Assembly (NCBI GenBank): GCA_963707555.1
Contig: CAVPQM010000024.1
Span: 248,001-312,000 of the forward strand
Origin: JAFAFN01 sp963707555
Lineage (GTDB): Bacteria; Actinomycetota; Acidimicrobiia; Acidimicrobiales; Microtrichaceae
Length of the DNA stretch: 64,000 bases
Direction of reading: 5' to 3'
The stretch's first letter is position 1. Each line of letters opens with the position of its first letter. Positions 8,585 to 16,610 of the stretch are shown here, piece after piece. Below the pieces are notes generated by a model. The model saw nothing but the letters and a program-made list of their open reading frames with translations, searched no databases and was not told where the DNA came from. The translations under genes and the position numbers were made by a program.

Positions 8585-9846
8585 CCACGGCGATCGACCG
8601 GTCAGCCGACACCGCGACGCGCAGGACGCTGTTCGTCGACATCGCCGCGCCCGGGTTCATCGTCGCGTACCTGACGGTCGCGCTCGGTCCGCTGCAGGCC
8701 CTGATCATCCCGCCCGGCTCGCTGTCGACGACCGTGCTCCCCGCCATGGGCCTGGTGATCCTGGCACTGACGCCGACCGACCGGCTGCGGCGCATCCCGA
8801 TCAGCTTCGCGTTCCTGGGCTTCGCGCTCTGGTGCGCGATCAGCGTCGCGTGGAGCAACTCCCCGGCGTCGACGACCTACCTGACCCGCTACGAGCTCGT
8901 GCCGATGCTGATCGCCTTCTTCGTCGCCGGCACCATCCGCCCTCGTGTGCTGGCCACGACCTTCCTGTACTTCTGCATCGGGGTCTGCGCCTGGAGCATC
9001 CTGACCTCGCTGGCGCTCCCGAGCTACCGCGTCGCCGACCTGGGCGAGGGCATGGGTGAGCAGCTCGGCTTCCGCGGGATGTTCATCCACAAGAACCAGC
9101 TCGGCACCTTCGGCGTGATCACCCTCGCCGCGGCGCTGCCGTTGCTCCACGTCCGAGGACGCCGGGTCATCCTGCTGCTGCTCATCGGCATGGTGCTCGC
9201 CACACGATCCGCGACCGCCGGCAGTGGACTGCTGACACTGGGGTTCGTCTGGCTCTGGGCGCTCACCATCGACCGCGGGCAGACCCGCAGGGACCGGCAG
9301 CTGCTGCGAGCGGTGTCGACCGGTCTCGCCGGCGTGGCCCTGCTCAGCGCCTTCCGACTCCTCCCGGTCCTGCTCGCCCTCTACGACAAGGACATCACGT
9401 TCTCGGGCCGGACCATCATCTGGTCGGGTGTGCTCGAGACCGCCATGGAGCAGCCGCTGCAGGGCTTCGGCTTCGCCGGGGTCTGGACCGACCAACCGAC
9501 GAGCCTCATGGTGCACCTGTGGCGGCTCATCGGATTCGAGGCCGCGCACAGCCACAACGCGGTGGTGGAGCTGTTGCTCGAGGTGGGAGCGATCGGCCTG
9601 CTGCTCGGGTTGCTGATCATCGCCAGCATCGTCCGGCGGTCGATCAGGCTGCGGACCCGCGACGACACCCGCGACTACGGGCTCTGGGGCTACCTCTTCG
9701 TCGCGTCGTTCTGCGTCATGTCGCTGGCGGAGCCGATGTTGAGCGGTCCCTACGTCGGTATCGTCGCCGTCATCCTCGCCACCCTGTCGAACCTCGACAA
9801 CGAACACGTCCACAGGTTCCGACGTCCGTCGGCCACGAGTCTCTGA
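8581..9846 (+). CDS. O-antigen ligase/polymerase-like membrane protein (Wzy/WaaL type)
   Basis: 421 residues with about ten to twelve hydrophobic helices. The short motif FRGMFIHKNQLGTFGVITLA and the later large loop with GRTIIWSGVLETAMEQPLQGFGFAG and AHSHNAVVELLLEVGAIGLLLG match the O-antigen ligase superfamily, where the loop after the HKN motif carries catalytic residues. The protein should polymerise or ligate polysaccharide repeat units on the outer face of the membrane. ATG overlaps the preceding lipoprotein stop by four bases (ATGA), and a glycosyltransferase starts seven bases after its stop, so the three genes probably form one transcript. Confidence 0.8.
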   Translation: MTTAIDRSADTATRRTLFVDIAAPGFIVAYLTVALGPLQALIIPPGSLSTTVLPAMGLVILALTPTDRLRRIPISFAFLGFALWCAISVAWSNSPASTTYLTRYELVPMLIAFFVAGTIRPRVLATTFLYFCIGVCAWSILTSLALPSYRVADLGEGMGEQLGFRGMFIHKNQLGTFGVITLAAALPLLHVRGRRVILLLLIGMVLATRSATAGSGLLTLGFVWLWALTIDRGQTRRDRQLLRAVSTGLAGVALLSAFRLLPVLLALYDKDITFSGRTIIWSGVLETAMEQPLQGFGFAGVWTDQPTSLMVHLWRLIGFEAAHSHNAVVELLLEVGAIGLLLGLLIIASIVRRSIRLRTRDDTRDYGLWGYLFVASFCVMSLAEPMLSGPYVGIVAVILATLSNLDNEHVHRFRRPSATSL

Positions 9847-9852
9847 GAGCCG

Positions 9853-11061
9853 ATGCGCGTCGCCTACCTGCTGAACCAGTATCCGATGCCGAGCCAGACC
9901 TTCATCCGGCGCGAGATCGCCGCGCTCGAGGCGCTCGGTCGACCGGTGACGCGCTACAGCATCCGCTCAGGGGTCGGAGAGGTGGTCGACCGCGACGACC
10001 ACGCCGAGCTCGACCGGACCCGTGTGGTGCTCGGCCGGCGCGCGTCGTGGACACTGCTCAGCGCGCTGCTGAGGACCTTCGGCCGTCGTCCCGCTGCGCT
10101 GTGGAGCGCCGTGAAGGAGTCGGTGGCGATCGGTCGCCGCAGTCAACGTGGGCTGCTCGTGCACCTGGTCTACGTCGCCGAGGCGTGCGTCATCGCCCGG
10201 TGGTGCCGACGCGACCGCATCGACCACGTGCACTCGCACTTCGGGACGAACGCCCCGTTGGTCGCCATGCTGGCGGAGCGCCTGGGCGGTGCCCCGTTCA
10301 GCTTCACGGTGCACGGACCCGAGGAGTTCGACCGCCCCGAGGCGCTGCACCTCACCGAGAAGATCCGAGCGGCGCAGTTCGTCGTCGCCATCAGCAGCTT
10401 CGGGCGGAGCCAGCTGATGCGCTGGGCCGAGGTGAGGGACTGGCCCAGGATCCAGGTGGTCCGATGTGGGCTCGACGCCTCGTTCATCGGGTCCGAGCCG
10501 GCGCCGGTGAGCGACACCTGCCAGATCGCGTGCGTCGGTCGGCTCGCCGAGCAGAAGGGCCAGCTCCTCCTGCTCGACGCCGTCGCCGAGCTGATCGCCG
10601 ACGGGGTCCCCGTACGTCTCGTGCTCGCCGGTGAGGGCCCGCTTGCGCGACGAGCTCGAGTCGCGCATCGCTCTGCACGGCATCGGCGACTCGGTCACGA
10701 TCACTGGCTGGCTCTCGAACGCCGAAGTCCGCGAGCTCGTCACGGCCTCACGCCTGCTGGTGCTCCCCAGCTTCGCCGAGGGCCTGCCGGTCGCGATCAT
10801 GGAGGCCCTCGCGCTCGGGCGGCCGGTGATCACGTCGTCGATCGCCGGTGTCCCCGAGCTCGTCGACGCGTCGTGCGGTTGGGTCGTGCCCGCGGGCTCG
10901 TCCGATGCGCTGGTCGACGCGCTGCGCGCCGCGTTGGCCGACACCCACGGCCGAGCTCGACGCACTCGGACGGGTGGGCCGGGAGCGGGTCCTCGCCATG
11001 CACGACGCCGACACCGAGGCGGCGCTGCTCGATCAGCTCTTCGAGGACACCGCGCCGGTGA
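9853..11061 (+). CDS. Glycosyltransferase family 4 (frameshifted)
   Basis: The start region MRVAYLLNQYPMPSQTFIRREI, the HFGTNAPLVAMLAERL and FTVHGPEEFDRPE segments and the C-terminal LVLPSFAEGLPVAIMEALAL...GVPELVD signature identify a GT-B fold GT4 enzyme. The coding frame changes twice: near 10642-10644, where LVLAGEGPL should continue directly into RDELESRIALHG, and near 10941-10952, before AELDALGRVGRERVLAMH. Both look like one extra base. The last frame runs on into the next gene; a third extra base near 11055 would place the TGA at 11059-11061 in phase, overlapping the next GTG as GTGA. Function in polysaccharide assembly is inferred from family and neighbours. Confidence 0.7.
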   Translation: MRVAYLLNQYPMPSQTFIRREIAALEALGRPVTRYSIRSGVGEVVDRDDHAELDRTRVVLGRRASWTLLSALLRTFGRRPAALWSAVKESVAIGRRSQRGLLVHLVYVAEACVIARWCRRDRIDHVHSHFGTNAPLVAMLAERLGGAPFSFTVHGPEEFDRPEALHLTEKIRAAQFVVAISSFGRSQLMRWAEVRDWPRIQVVRCGLDASFIGSEPAPVSDTCQIACVGRLAEQKGQLLLLDAVAELIADGVPVRLVLAGEGPLARRARVAHRSARHRRLGHDHWLALERRSPRARHGLTPAGAPQLRRGPAGRDHGGPRARAAGDHVVDRRCPRARRRVVRLGRARGLVRCAGRRAARRVGRHPRPSSTHSDGWAGSGSSPCTTPTPRRRCSISSSRTPRR

Positions 11062-12194
11062 GCACGCCCCCCGTCCTGTTCGTCACGACGTATCCGCCCG
11101 GCGAGGAGCACCTCGGCGGCGGCGGCTGGATCGACCGCCGCGTGATCGGGTCGTTGCGCGACGCCGGGGTCGACATCGAGGTCTACGCGGTCACGGGCCC
11201 GGAGGGCACCTGGTCCCACGACGGGATCACCGGCCACTCGGCCGGATCGCTGCCGCTCGAGATCCGCAACGACCGCTCGGCGCTGCTCCGGGTCGGTCGC
11301 TCCATGGTGACCAGCACCCAGCCGTACCTCGCCAGCAAGTTCTCCGCCTTCGACGGCTGGGACCGGGCGAAGGACGGACTGCGACGCGCCGCCGAGGGCC
11401 GGGCGGTGATCACCAGTCAGTGGCCGCCGATGTTGTTGACGGCCGCCGCCGGCGTCGACATCCGGGTGCACATCGCCCACAACGTCGACACCGTCATCGC
11501 CGAGCAGCACGCTCCGCGTCCGCTCCGAGCACTCGGCGAGGTGCCCCGGCTCCGCCGACTCGAGCGTCGGCTGCTCGCGACACCCGAGCGCGTGCTCACG
11601 CTCTCGCGCACCGACGCCCACCTGCTCGACGAGTGGGGGGTCGCCGCGGAACCGCTCCTGTTGCCGCTGCGCCCCGTCGCCGACGCCTCGAACCACCCGA
11701 ACGGCGCAGCGGTCCGGATCGGCTTCATCGGGAAGGCGACCTGGCCTCCGAACGCCGAGGCCCTGGACGTCCTGCTCGGGCCGGTCGACGAGGAGCTCGG
11801 CGCCGTCGGCAGCCACGCCGAGTTCGTGCTCGGCGGCACCGGGACCGAGGTCTTCTCGGAGCATCCACGGGTCGCCACCGCAGGGTGGGTCGACGACGTC
11901 GACACCTTCTACGACGGGCTCACCGCGATCGTCGTCCCGCGGCTCGGGGTGAGCACCGGGGTGAGCGTCAAGATGCTCGAGGCGGCCGAGCGCGGGGTTC
12001 CGGCCATCGTTCCCGCCGCCCTGGCCGAGGCGGTCGACCCGGCGGGTCCGTGGTTCGTCGCGGATGACCCCGCAGAGATCGTCGAAGCGGTCGGACGCGT
12101 CACCGTCGCGGACGGCGCACGGGCGCTGGAGTGGGCCGGTGCCCAGCGGCCGGCCCGCACCGCCGCCCAGCTCATCGACCAGCTGGTCGGGTGA
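11058..12194 (+). CDS. Glycosyltransferase family 4-like protein
   Basis: 378 residues from GTG 11058. The N-terminal part contains LFVTTYPPGEEHLGGGGWID, and the C-terminal domain has RIGFIGKATWPPNAEALDVL and IVVPRLGVSTGVSVKMLEAAERGVPAI, typical of the nucleotide-sugar-binding half of GT4 enzymes. The GTG overlaps the TGA of the preceding glycosyltransferase. Because the shifted frame of that gene runs into this one without a stop, a fusion protein cannot be excluded from the raw sequence. The sugar donor and acceptor are unknown. Confidence 0.75.
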   Translation: MSTPPVLFVTTYPPGEEHLGGGGWIDRRVIGSLRDAGVDIEVYAVTGPEGTWSHDGITGHSAGSLPLEIRNDRSALLRVGRSMVTSTQPYLASKFSAFDGWDRAKDGLRRAAEGRAVITSQWPPMLLTAAAGVDIRVHIAHNVDTVIAEQHAPRPLRALGEVPRLRRLERRLLATPERVLTLSRTDAHLLDEWGVAAEPLLLPLRPVADASNHPNGAAVRIGFIGKATWPPNAEALDVLLGPVDEELGAVGSHAEFVLGGTGTEVFSEHPRVATAGWVDDVDTFYDGLTAIVVPRLGVSTGVSVKMLEAAERGVPAIVPAALAEAVDPAGPWFVADDPAEIVEAVGRVTVADGARALEWAGAQRPARTAAQLIDQLVG

Positions 12195-12197
12195 CGT

Positions 12198-12860
12198 TCA
12201 GCCGATCGCGATGAGCGACTTCGGGCACCCCAGGACGCGCTCGGCCAGCACCGTCGAATCCGGGAAGAGGAAGCGCATCTCCTTCGGCCCGATCAGTTCG
12301 GTGCTCAGGACCTCCTCGACGGCCTGGCGACCCTGTCCTCGGTAGTACCCCAGCGGCCACCGCTCGGTGATCCAGGCGCGGGCACCCACCGGCAGGTACT
12401 GGAACATCGGGAACAGCCAGTGCGGCTCGATCGGGAAGTACCGGTTCGGCGTCTGCACCCAGTGCCGGTCACCGAGTCTGGTGACCACGTCGGCCATCTC
12501 CGCACGGCGCTGGTGACCGCCGACGTGCTCGAGCACCGAGTTCGAGTACACGAGGTCGAAGGTCTCCGACTCGATCGACGGCGGAGGGCTGCACGCATCT
12601 CCGACCGCGACGACGACCGAGTCCGACGACGACTCCTGCGCGAACAGGTTGAGCACCGTCAGCGAGGCGGGCCTCACCGGGCAGTGCTGCCAGTGCTCGA
12701 CCGTGCCGCCCAGGTCCAGGACCCGCATCTCACCCAGGTCGGGGAAGCGCTCGAGCACCTGGTTCCAGCGGCGTTGACGCAGCCGAGCGGCGACGGAGCC
12801 AGGATGCTCCGAGTCTGCGAGACGACGGCGCGCACCGTCAGCGATGCCGTGCACGTTCAA
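12198..12860 (-). CDS. Class I SAM-dependent methyltransferase
   Basis: 220 residues. The SAM-binding glycine-rich strand is MRVLDLGGTVEHW, followed by the acidic-loop region VLNLFAQE and the motif FDLVYSNSVLEHVGGHQRRAEM that is typical of type 11 methyltransferases. TTG at 12860 is the likely start because AGGAG lies five bases upstream. The gene sits tail to tail with the glycosyltransferase ending at 12194 (three bases between the stops) and head-on to the hairpin at 12933-12970. A sugar or lipid-linked intermediate of the surrounding polysaccharide locus is the plausible substrate. Confidence 0.75.
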   Translation of the reverse strand: MNVHGIADGARRRLADSEHPGSVAARLRQRRWNQVLERFPDLGEMRVLDLGGTVEHWQHCPVRPASLTVLNLFAQESSSDSVVVAVGDACSPPPSIESETFDLVYSNSVLEHVGGHQRRAEMADVVTRLGDRHWVQTPNRYFPIEPHWLFPMFQYLPVGARAWITERWPLGYYRGQGRQAVEEVLSTELIGPKEMRFLFPDSTVLAERVLGCPKSLIAIG

Positions 12861-12932
12861 TGGCTCCTGCTCCCTCTCAGTGGCCCCGTCCGAGGGACCG
12901 AGCCTACCAAGACCCCACCCGGATCCGACCCT

Positions 12933-12970
12933 GGGTCTGATCGACCCGTCCTCACGGGTCGATCAGATCC
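12933..12970 (-). terminator. Strong hairpin downstream of DUF1996 copy 2
   Basis: A perfect 13-base-pair stem (CTGATCGACCCGT and ACGGGTCGATCAG) with a CCTC loop lies at 12937-12966. It extends to 12933-12970 with one G-U pair. It follows the stop of the DUF1996 gene on the minus strand and precedes the methyltransferase start, so it probably ends DUF1996 transcription. No clear U-run follows. Confidence 0.6.
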
Positions 12971-12989
12971 AGTCGGCGCATCCGGGTTC

Positions 12990-13998
12990 GGGGTCAGTAG
13001 AGGGCGGTGCCGTCACCCAACAGGTTCATCTGACAATCACGACCCTGGCGATAGCAGTTGTCCACGACCTTCTGGAACACCGACTGATCCCAACCGTTCA
13101 TCCAGTCCGCATGCCCCGAATACCCCGCAGGACCCTCGTACATGTCACTCGAGAGCCGCCACGTCGCCATCCCACCCGCAGGCACCCGATACCGGAAGTT
13201 CTGCGTGATGCTCGCCAACGGCACCGGATGCGACGACGGACAACCCTTGTCAGGCCAACCCGCCCCATAGGCCATGTGCGACTTGTGATCCGGAGAATCC
13301 AGGTTCACACCATCCCAACACTGCGGAAAATCAACGCTCATGATGAACAACTGACCCGGCGCACACCGCGGGAACGACGCCTGCGGATACACAGCCGGCC
13401 CACCCGGACCGTTGCACGCATAGGCCACACGACGATCCTGCGGCGACGTCGACGACGCCGAACCCGCGATCATCCGCAACCCCACCGGGAAGTTGTTGAT
13501 CGTCCGCGGCAACACACCGTCGTACCCGCTCTTGTAATACACCTGCAGGAAGTTCTCACGATCCGTCGCGTTCGCCTGCGACATCACCGGAGCACCCGTC
13601 GCAGTATCGATCACCGCCGGCGCCCAATACGCCGTCCGGTTCGCCGTCCCACCCGTGCACGTCGACGAACCCGTCGTCCGCACCGACTCAGGCGTCGAGA
13701 ACGCATCCACCGCCGAGTTCCCGAAGAAGATGTGCAGATGCGTCGCACCAGGACGCCCCGGCATCACCAACGGATCATCGAAACGCATGTGCGAGAACGA
13801 ACAATTCACACGGAACGCCGCCGCATCAGACGTCGGCACCGGCTGATACATCGCCGGACCCACACGAGCCGACGAGAACGCCGACCCATCACCCGGGATC
13901 AACCCACGATTCACCCACAACCCCGACGAACCACCCGCCGGCGGCACCGACGTCACGGGGGGAACCGAGGTCATCGGCGGCACGGTCGTGTCGGACGG
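12990..13998. repeat. Direct repeat, copy 2 (DUF1996 domain unit)
   Basis: This is the partner of the repeat at 5777-6787, in the same orientation and 7.2 kb away. It covers the whole DUF1996 domain plus a short piece of the proline-rich linker. Similarity stops sharply at both ends. Confidence 0.9.
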
Positions 13999-14229
13999 AA
14001 GCGACGGCTTGCCGGGTGGCGGCTCGGTCACCGGAGGAGCCGAGGTGGTCGGCGCCTTCACACCTCCCGTCCCGAGTGCCGGGGGCTTGGCGATCGGCTT
14101 GGTGGTGTCGTCGGCGGCGCCCTCGGACTGCTCGGTCGGCGTGGCGGCGCAACCGGCGAGGAGCAGCACGGCGGCCCCCGCGACAGCAGCGCGGCGCAGG
14201 GTGGTACTTCGGCGAGTTCTGGAGGTCAT
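12994..14229 (-). CDS. DUF1996 domain lipoprotein, copy 2 (intact)
   Basis: 411 residues. Signal peptide AAVAGAAVLLLAGC gives a lipobox at LAGC. A linker rich in Thr, Pro and Val repeats (VPPMTSVPPVTSVPP) follows, then a DUF1996 domain of about 310 residues with SFSHMRFDDPLVMPG, THLHIFFGN, WNxx-type core residues and several cysteines. The domain is almost identical to copy 1, but the signal peptide and most of the linker differ, so the shared block was probably homogenised by duplication or gene conversion. The domain's codon use looks less GC-rich than its neighbours. It is exported and lipid-anchored; no enzyme activity is established for the family. The intergenic stretch 14230-14500 that follows shows no further gene. 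Confidence 0.8.
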   Translation of the reverse strand: MTSRTRRSTTLRRAAVAGAAVLLLAGCAATPTEQSEGAADDTTKPIAKPPALGTGGVKAPTTSAPPVTEPPPGKPSLPSDTTVPPMTSVPPVTSVPPAGGSSGLWVNRGLIPGDGSAFSSARVGPAMYQPVPTSDAAAFRVNCSFSHMRFDDPLVMPGRPGATHLHIFFGNSAVDAFSTPESVRTTGSSTCTGGTANRTAYWAPAVIDTATGAPVMSQANATDRENFLQVYYKSGYDGVLPRTINNFPVGLRMIAGSASSTSPQDRRVAYACNGPGGPAVYPQASFPRCAPGQLFIMSVDFPQCWDGVNLDSPDHKSHMAYGAGWPDKGCPSSHPVPLASITQNFRYRVPAGGMATWRLSSDMYEGPAGYSGHADWMNGWDQSVFQKVVDNCYRQGRDCQMNLLGDGTALY

Positions 14230-14500
14230 GTGACGATTCCGTGACGTTCGGGAGCGGGAGACCTACATCCTACCCCTCGAAGCAGCGGATTTGTCAGGCC
14301 GAACCGCAGATCAGGTCGTGACGGTTCGATGACGACAACAATTGCGATGGGTACCGAATGCCCGCGATCCCCGCTGTTGCAGGCGTTCCGCAGCGTCGGT
14401 TTCGGCGACCACGCCGATACCATCACCTCCATCGCGCAGCCCCTCGCGCCGGGGCCGGACGGGCTCCGCGCCCGGATCGTCGGATCACTCCAGGGATGAC

Positions 14501-15412
14501 ATGTCAGTACCTTCACCACGCGCCCGAGACCGACGGCTCTCGATCCGCGGCAACTCCGGATGCACGGTGTCGGTCGTCGAGACCCACCGGGGAGCGGTCG
14601 TGGTGAAGTCGGCGGCCGGACTCCAGACCGACCGGCTGCGCCTCCAGATCGACAAGCAGCGCGAGGCCCGGCGGACGAGCTGCCTGCCGTACGTCCGGGT
14701 GCCCGCGATCCTCGACGAGAACACCGACGCCGACTCCTACGAGGCGACGATGGAGTACGTCTACTTCCAGAGCGCTCCGGAGTTCTTCGACCGGTCGTCG
14801 ATCACCGACATCGAGCGGGTCGCCGAGCACATCGTGGGCTTCGTGCAGGACGAGCTCGACCGCTCGACCATGACGACGCTGTCGATCGACCCGGTCGTCG
14901 CCAAGCTCGAGTCGATCGAGTCCTCGCTCGCGCCCACGCCGTGGTCCGAGCACTACCGGCCCCACCTGATCCGGCTCCGAGCACAGGCGAACGACTTCGG
15001 CGCCATGGAGCTGCCGATCGGTCCGTGCCACGGGGACCTGACGATGTCGAACATCATGATCGCCAGCGACTCGAGCGCGATCGCCCTCATCGACTTCCTC
15101 GACAGCTTCGTCGAGTCGCCGCTGATCGACCTCGCGAAGCTCCGACAGGACACCCGCTTCCACTGGTCCGCCCTGATGACCGAGACCGAGGTCGACCGTC
15201 TGCGCTACCGCCAGGTCATGGGCGCGCTCGACGACCGGCTGCAGCAACCCTTCGCAGGGTTGGGATGGCACGCGGACTACCTAGGCTTCATGACCGAGCT
15301 CACGTTGCTGCGCATCGCTCCCTACGCCACCGGGCCGGACGTGCACGACTTCATCCTGCAGTCGCTCTCGCGCTCGACCCACCCGCTCGAACCCTCTCCC
15401 ACTCGACACTGA
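14501..15412 (+). CDS. Phosphotransferase (APH/choline-kinase-like) of the polysaccharide locus
   Basis: 303 residues. The Brenner-type catalytic motif CHGDLTMSNIMI (around residue 176) and the metal-binding IALIDFLDSFVESPLIDLAKL define an aminoglycoside phosphotransferase/choline kinase-like fold. It lies 23 bases before a nucleotidyltransferase-HAD gene. This pairing recalls choline kinase plus cytidylyltransferase systems that decorate surface polysaccharides, so a small alcohol or sugar is a more plausible substrate than an antibiotic. ATG 14501 is used; GGGAT lies just upstream. Confidence 0.65.
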   Translation: MSVPSPRARDRRLSIRGNSGCTVSVVETHRGAVVVKSAAGLQTDRLRLQIDKQREARRTSCLPYVRVPAILDENTDADSYEATMEYVYFQSAPEFFDRSSITDIERVAEHIVGFVQDELDRSTMTTLSIDPVVAKLESIESSLAPTPWSEHYRPHLIRLRAQANDFGAMELPIGPCHGDLTMSNIMIASDSSAIALIDFLDSFVESPLIDLAKLRQDTRFHWSALMTETEVDRLRYRQVMGALDDRLQQPFAGLGWHADYLGFMTELTLLRIAPYATGPDVHDFILQSLSRSTHPLEPSPTRH

Positions 15413-15435
15413 CAACCAGGAGCGACCACCGCACC

Positions 15436-16533
15436 ATGACGACGCTACTGCTGCCCATCGCGGGCCATTCCAGCCGCTTCCCCAACCTGAACCCCAAGTG
15501 GTCCTTGACCCACCCGCTCGGCGACATGATGGTCATCGAGGCGATCAAAGGACTCGACCTGACCAACGTGGAGCGGATCTGCTTCATCGGGCTCGAGGAG
15601 CACGACGAGCGCTTCCAGCTGGTGAACGCGCTCTCGCCGCAGCTCGAATCGCTGGGGCTGCTCGACCGCACCGACTTCGTGCTGCTGAAGGAGCGCACCA
15701 GCTCCCAGCCGGAGAGCCTCGCCGCGGGCATCCGCCAGGGTGGCGTGACCGGTCCGATCTACGTGAAGGACTCCGACAACTTCTTCCGCGACACCCCCGA
15801 CGACACCAACTGCGTGGCGGGCTTCGACCTGCACGACCTGGAGCGGGTCAACGCACGCAGCAAGAGCTACTACGAGGTCAACGCCGACGGCCTCATCATC
15901 AACATCGTCGAGAAGCAGATCATCAGCAGCCGGTTCTGCGTCGGCGGCTACTCCTTCGCCGACGCCGCTCAGTACCTCGAGTACTACGACCGCTACGACG
16001 GCACCGCTGCCGAGCTGTACGTCTCGGGAATCATCTTCGGGATGATCCTGGACGGCACGGCGTTCACGTCGCGCACCGTCGAGGACTACCTCGACTGGGG
16101 CACGGTCAAGGAGTGGCAGGCCTACCGCAACCAGTTCTCGACGCTGTTCGTCGACCTCGACGGCGTGCTGGTCATGAACTCGGGCCAGTTCACCCGGCCG
16201 GGCTGGGGCACGACCGACGGCATCGACGACAACGTCGCGGTGCTCAACCGGCTGCACGAGACCGGCAAGGTGCACCTGGTGATCACCACCGCTCGCAAGG
16301 AGGAGTTCCGCGACGTCACGATCGAGCAGCTCGAGCGCATCGGCATGCGCTACGACTCGATCGTGTTCGGACTCCCCCACGGCAAGCGCATCGTCATCAA
16401 CGACTACGCGCCCTCGAACCCGTTCAAGAGCTGCGACTCGATCAACATCAAGCGCAACAGCACCGAGCTCAAGGAGATGCTCGAGGACTCCATGGGCCTG
16501 CACCTGGACCCGGCACTGTCGATCACCGACTGA
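15436..16533 (+). CDS. Nucleotidyltransferase fused to HAD-like phosphatase domain
   Basis: 365 residues. The N-terminal part begins TTLLLPIAGHSSRFPNLNPK, a variant of the nucleotidyltransferase glycine-rich GxGxR loop, and has YVKDSDNFF with an acidic metal-binding motif. From about residue 236 a second domain starts with LFVDLDGVLVMNSGQF, matching HAD motif I (DxDG), followed by LVITTARKEE (motif II-like Thr) and a C-terminal INDYAPSNPF (motif IV-like). It should activate a phosphorylated metabolite and may also remove a phosphate. The preceding kinase could make its substrate. The stretch AACCAGGAGCG upstream supplies a ribosome-binding site. Confidence 0.7.
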   Translation: MTTLLLPIAGHSSRFPNLNPKWSLTHPLGDMMVIEAIKGLDLTNVERICFIGLEEHDERFQLVNALSPQLESLGLLDRTDFVLLKERTSSQPESLAAGIRQGGVTGPIYVKDSDNFFRDTPDDTNCVAGFDLHDLERVNARSKSYYEVNADGLIINIVEKQIISSRFCVGGYSFADAAQYLEYYDRYDGTAAELYVSGIIFGMILDGTAFTSRTVEDYLDWGTVKEWQAYRNQFSTLFVDLDGVLVMNSGQFTRPGWGTTDGIDDNVAVLNRLHETGKVHLVITTARKEEFRDVTIEQLERIGMRYDSIVFGLPHGKRIVINDYAPSNPFKSCDSINIKRNSTELKEMLEDSMGLHLDPALSITD

Positions 16534-16546
16534 TCATCCGGACGCA

Positions 16547-16573
16547 CCGGCCCGGCCGATCAGGTCGGGCCGG
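16547..16573. terminator. Bidirectional hairpin between convergent genes
   Basis: The arms CCGGCCCG (16547-16554) and CGGGCCGG (16566-16573) pair perfectly around an 11-base loop. The hairpin lies between the convergent genes ending at 16533 and 16594, a usual place for a shared terminator. Confidence 0.5.
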
Positions 16574-16610
16574 GCGGGTTCAGGCGGGCGGGTTCAGGCG
16601 GGGCGGGTCA
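16569..16610. repeat. 14-base G-rich tandem repeat carrying stops in three frames
   Basis: Two copies of CGGGCGGGTTCAGG and a third variant CGGGGCGGGTCAGG follow each other. On the minus strand each copy holds a TGA (at 16580, 16594 and 16608), and the 14-base period puts the three stops in three different frames at the 3' end of the minus-strand gene. Confidence 0.6.

Noticed and set aside
5777..13998. Composite transposon bounded by the DUF1996 repeats
   Set aside because: The repeats encode a lipoprotein domain. There is no transposase, terminal inverted repeat or target duplication.
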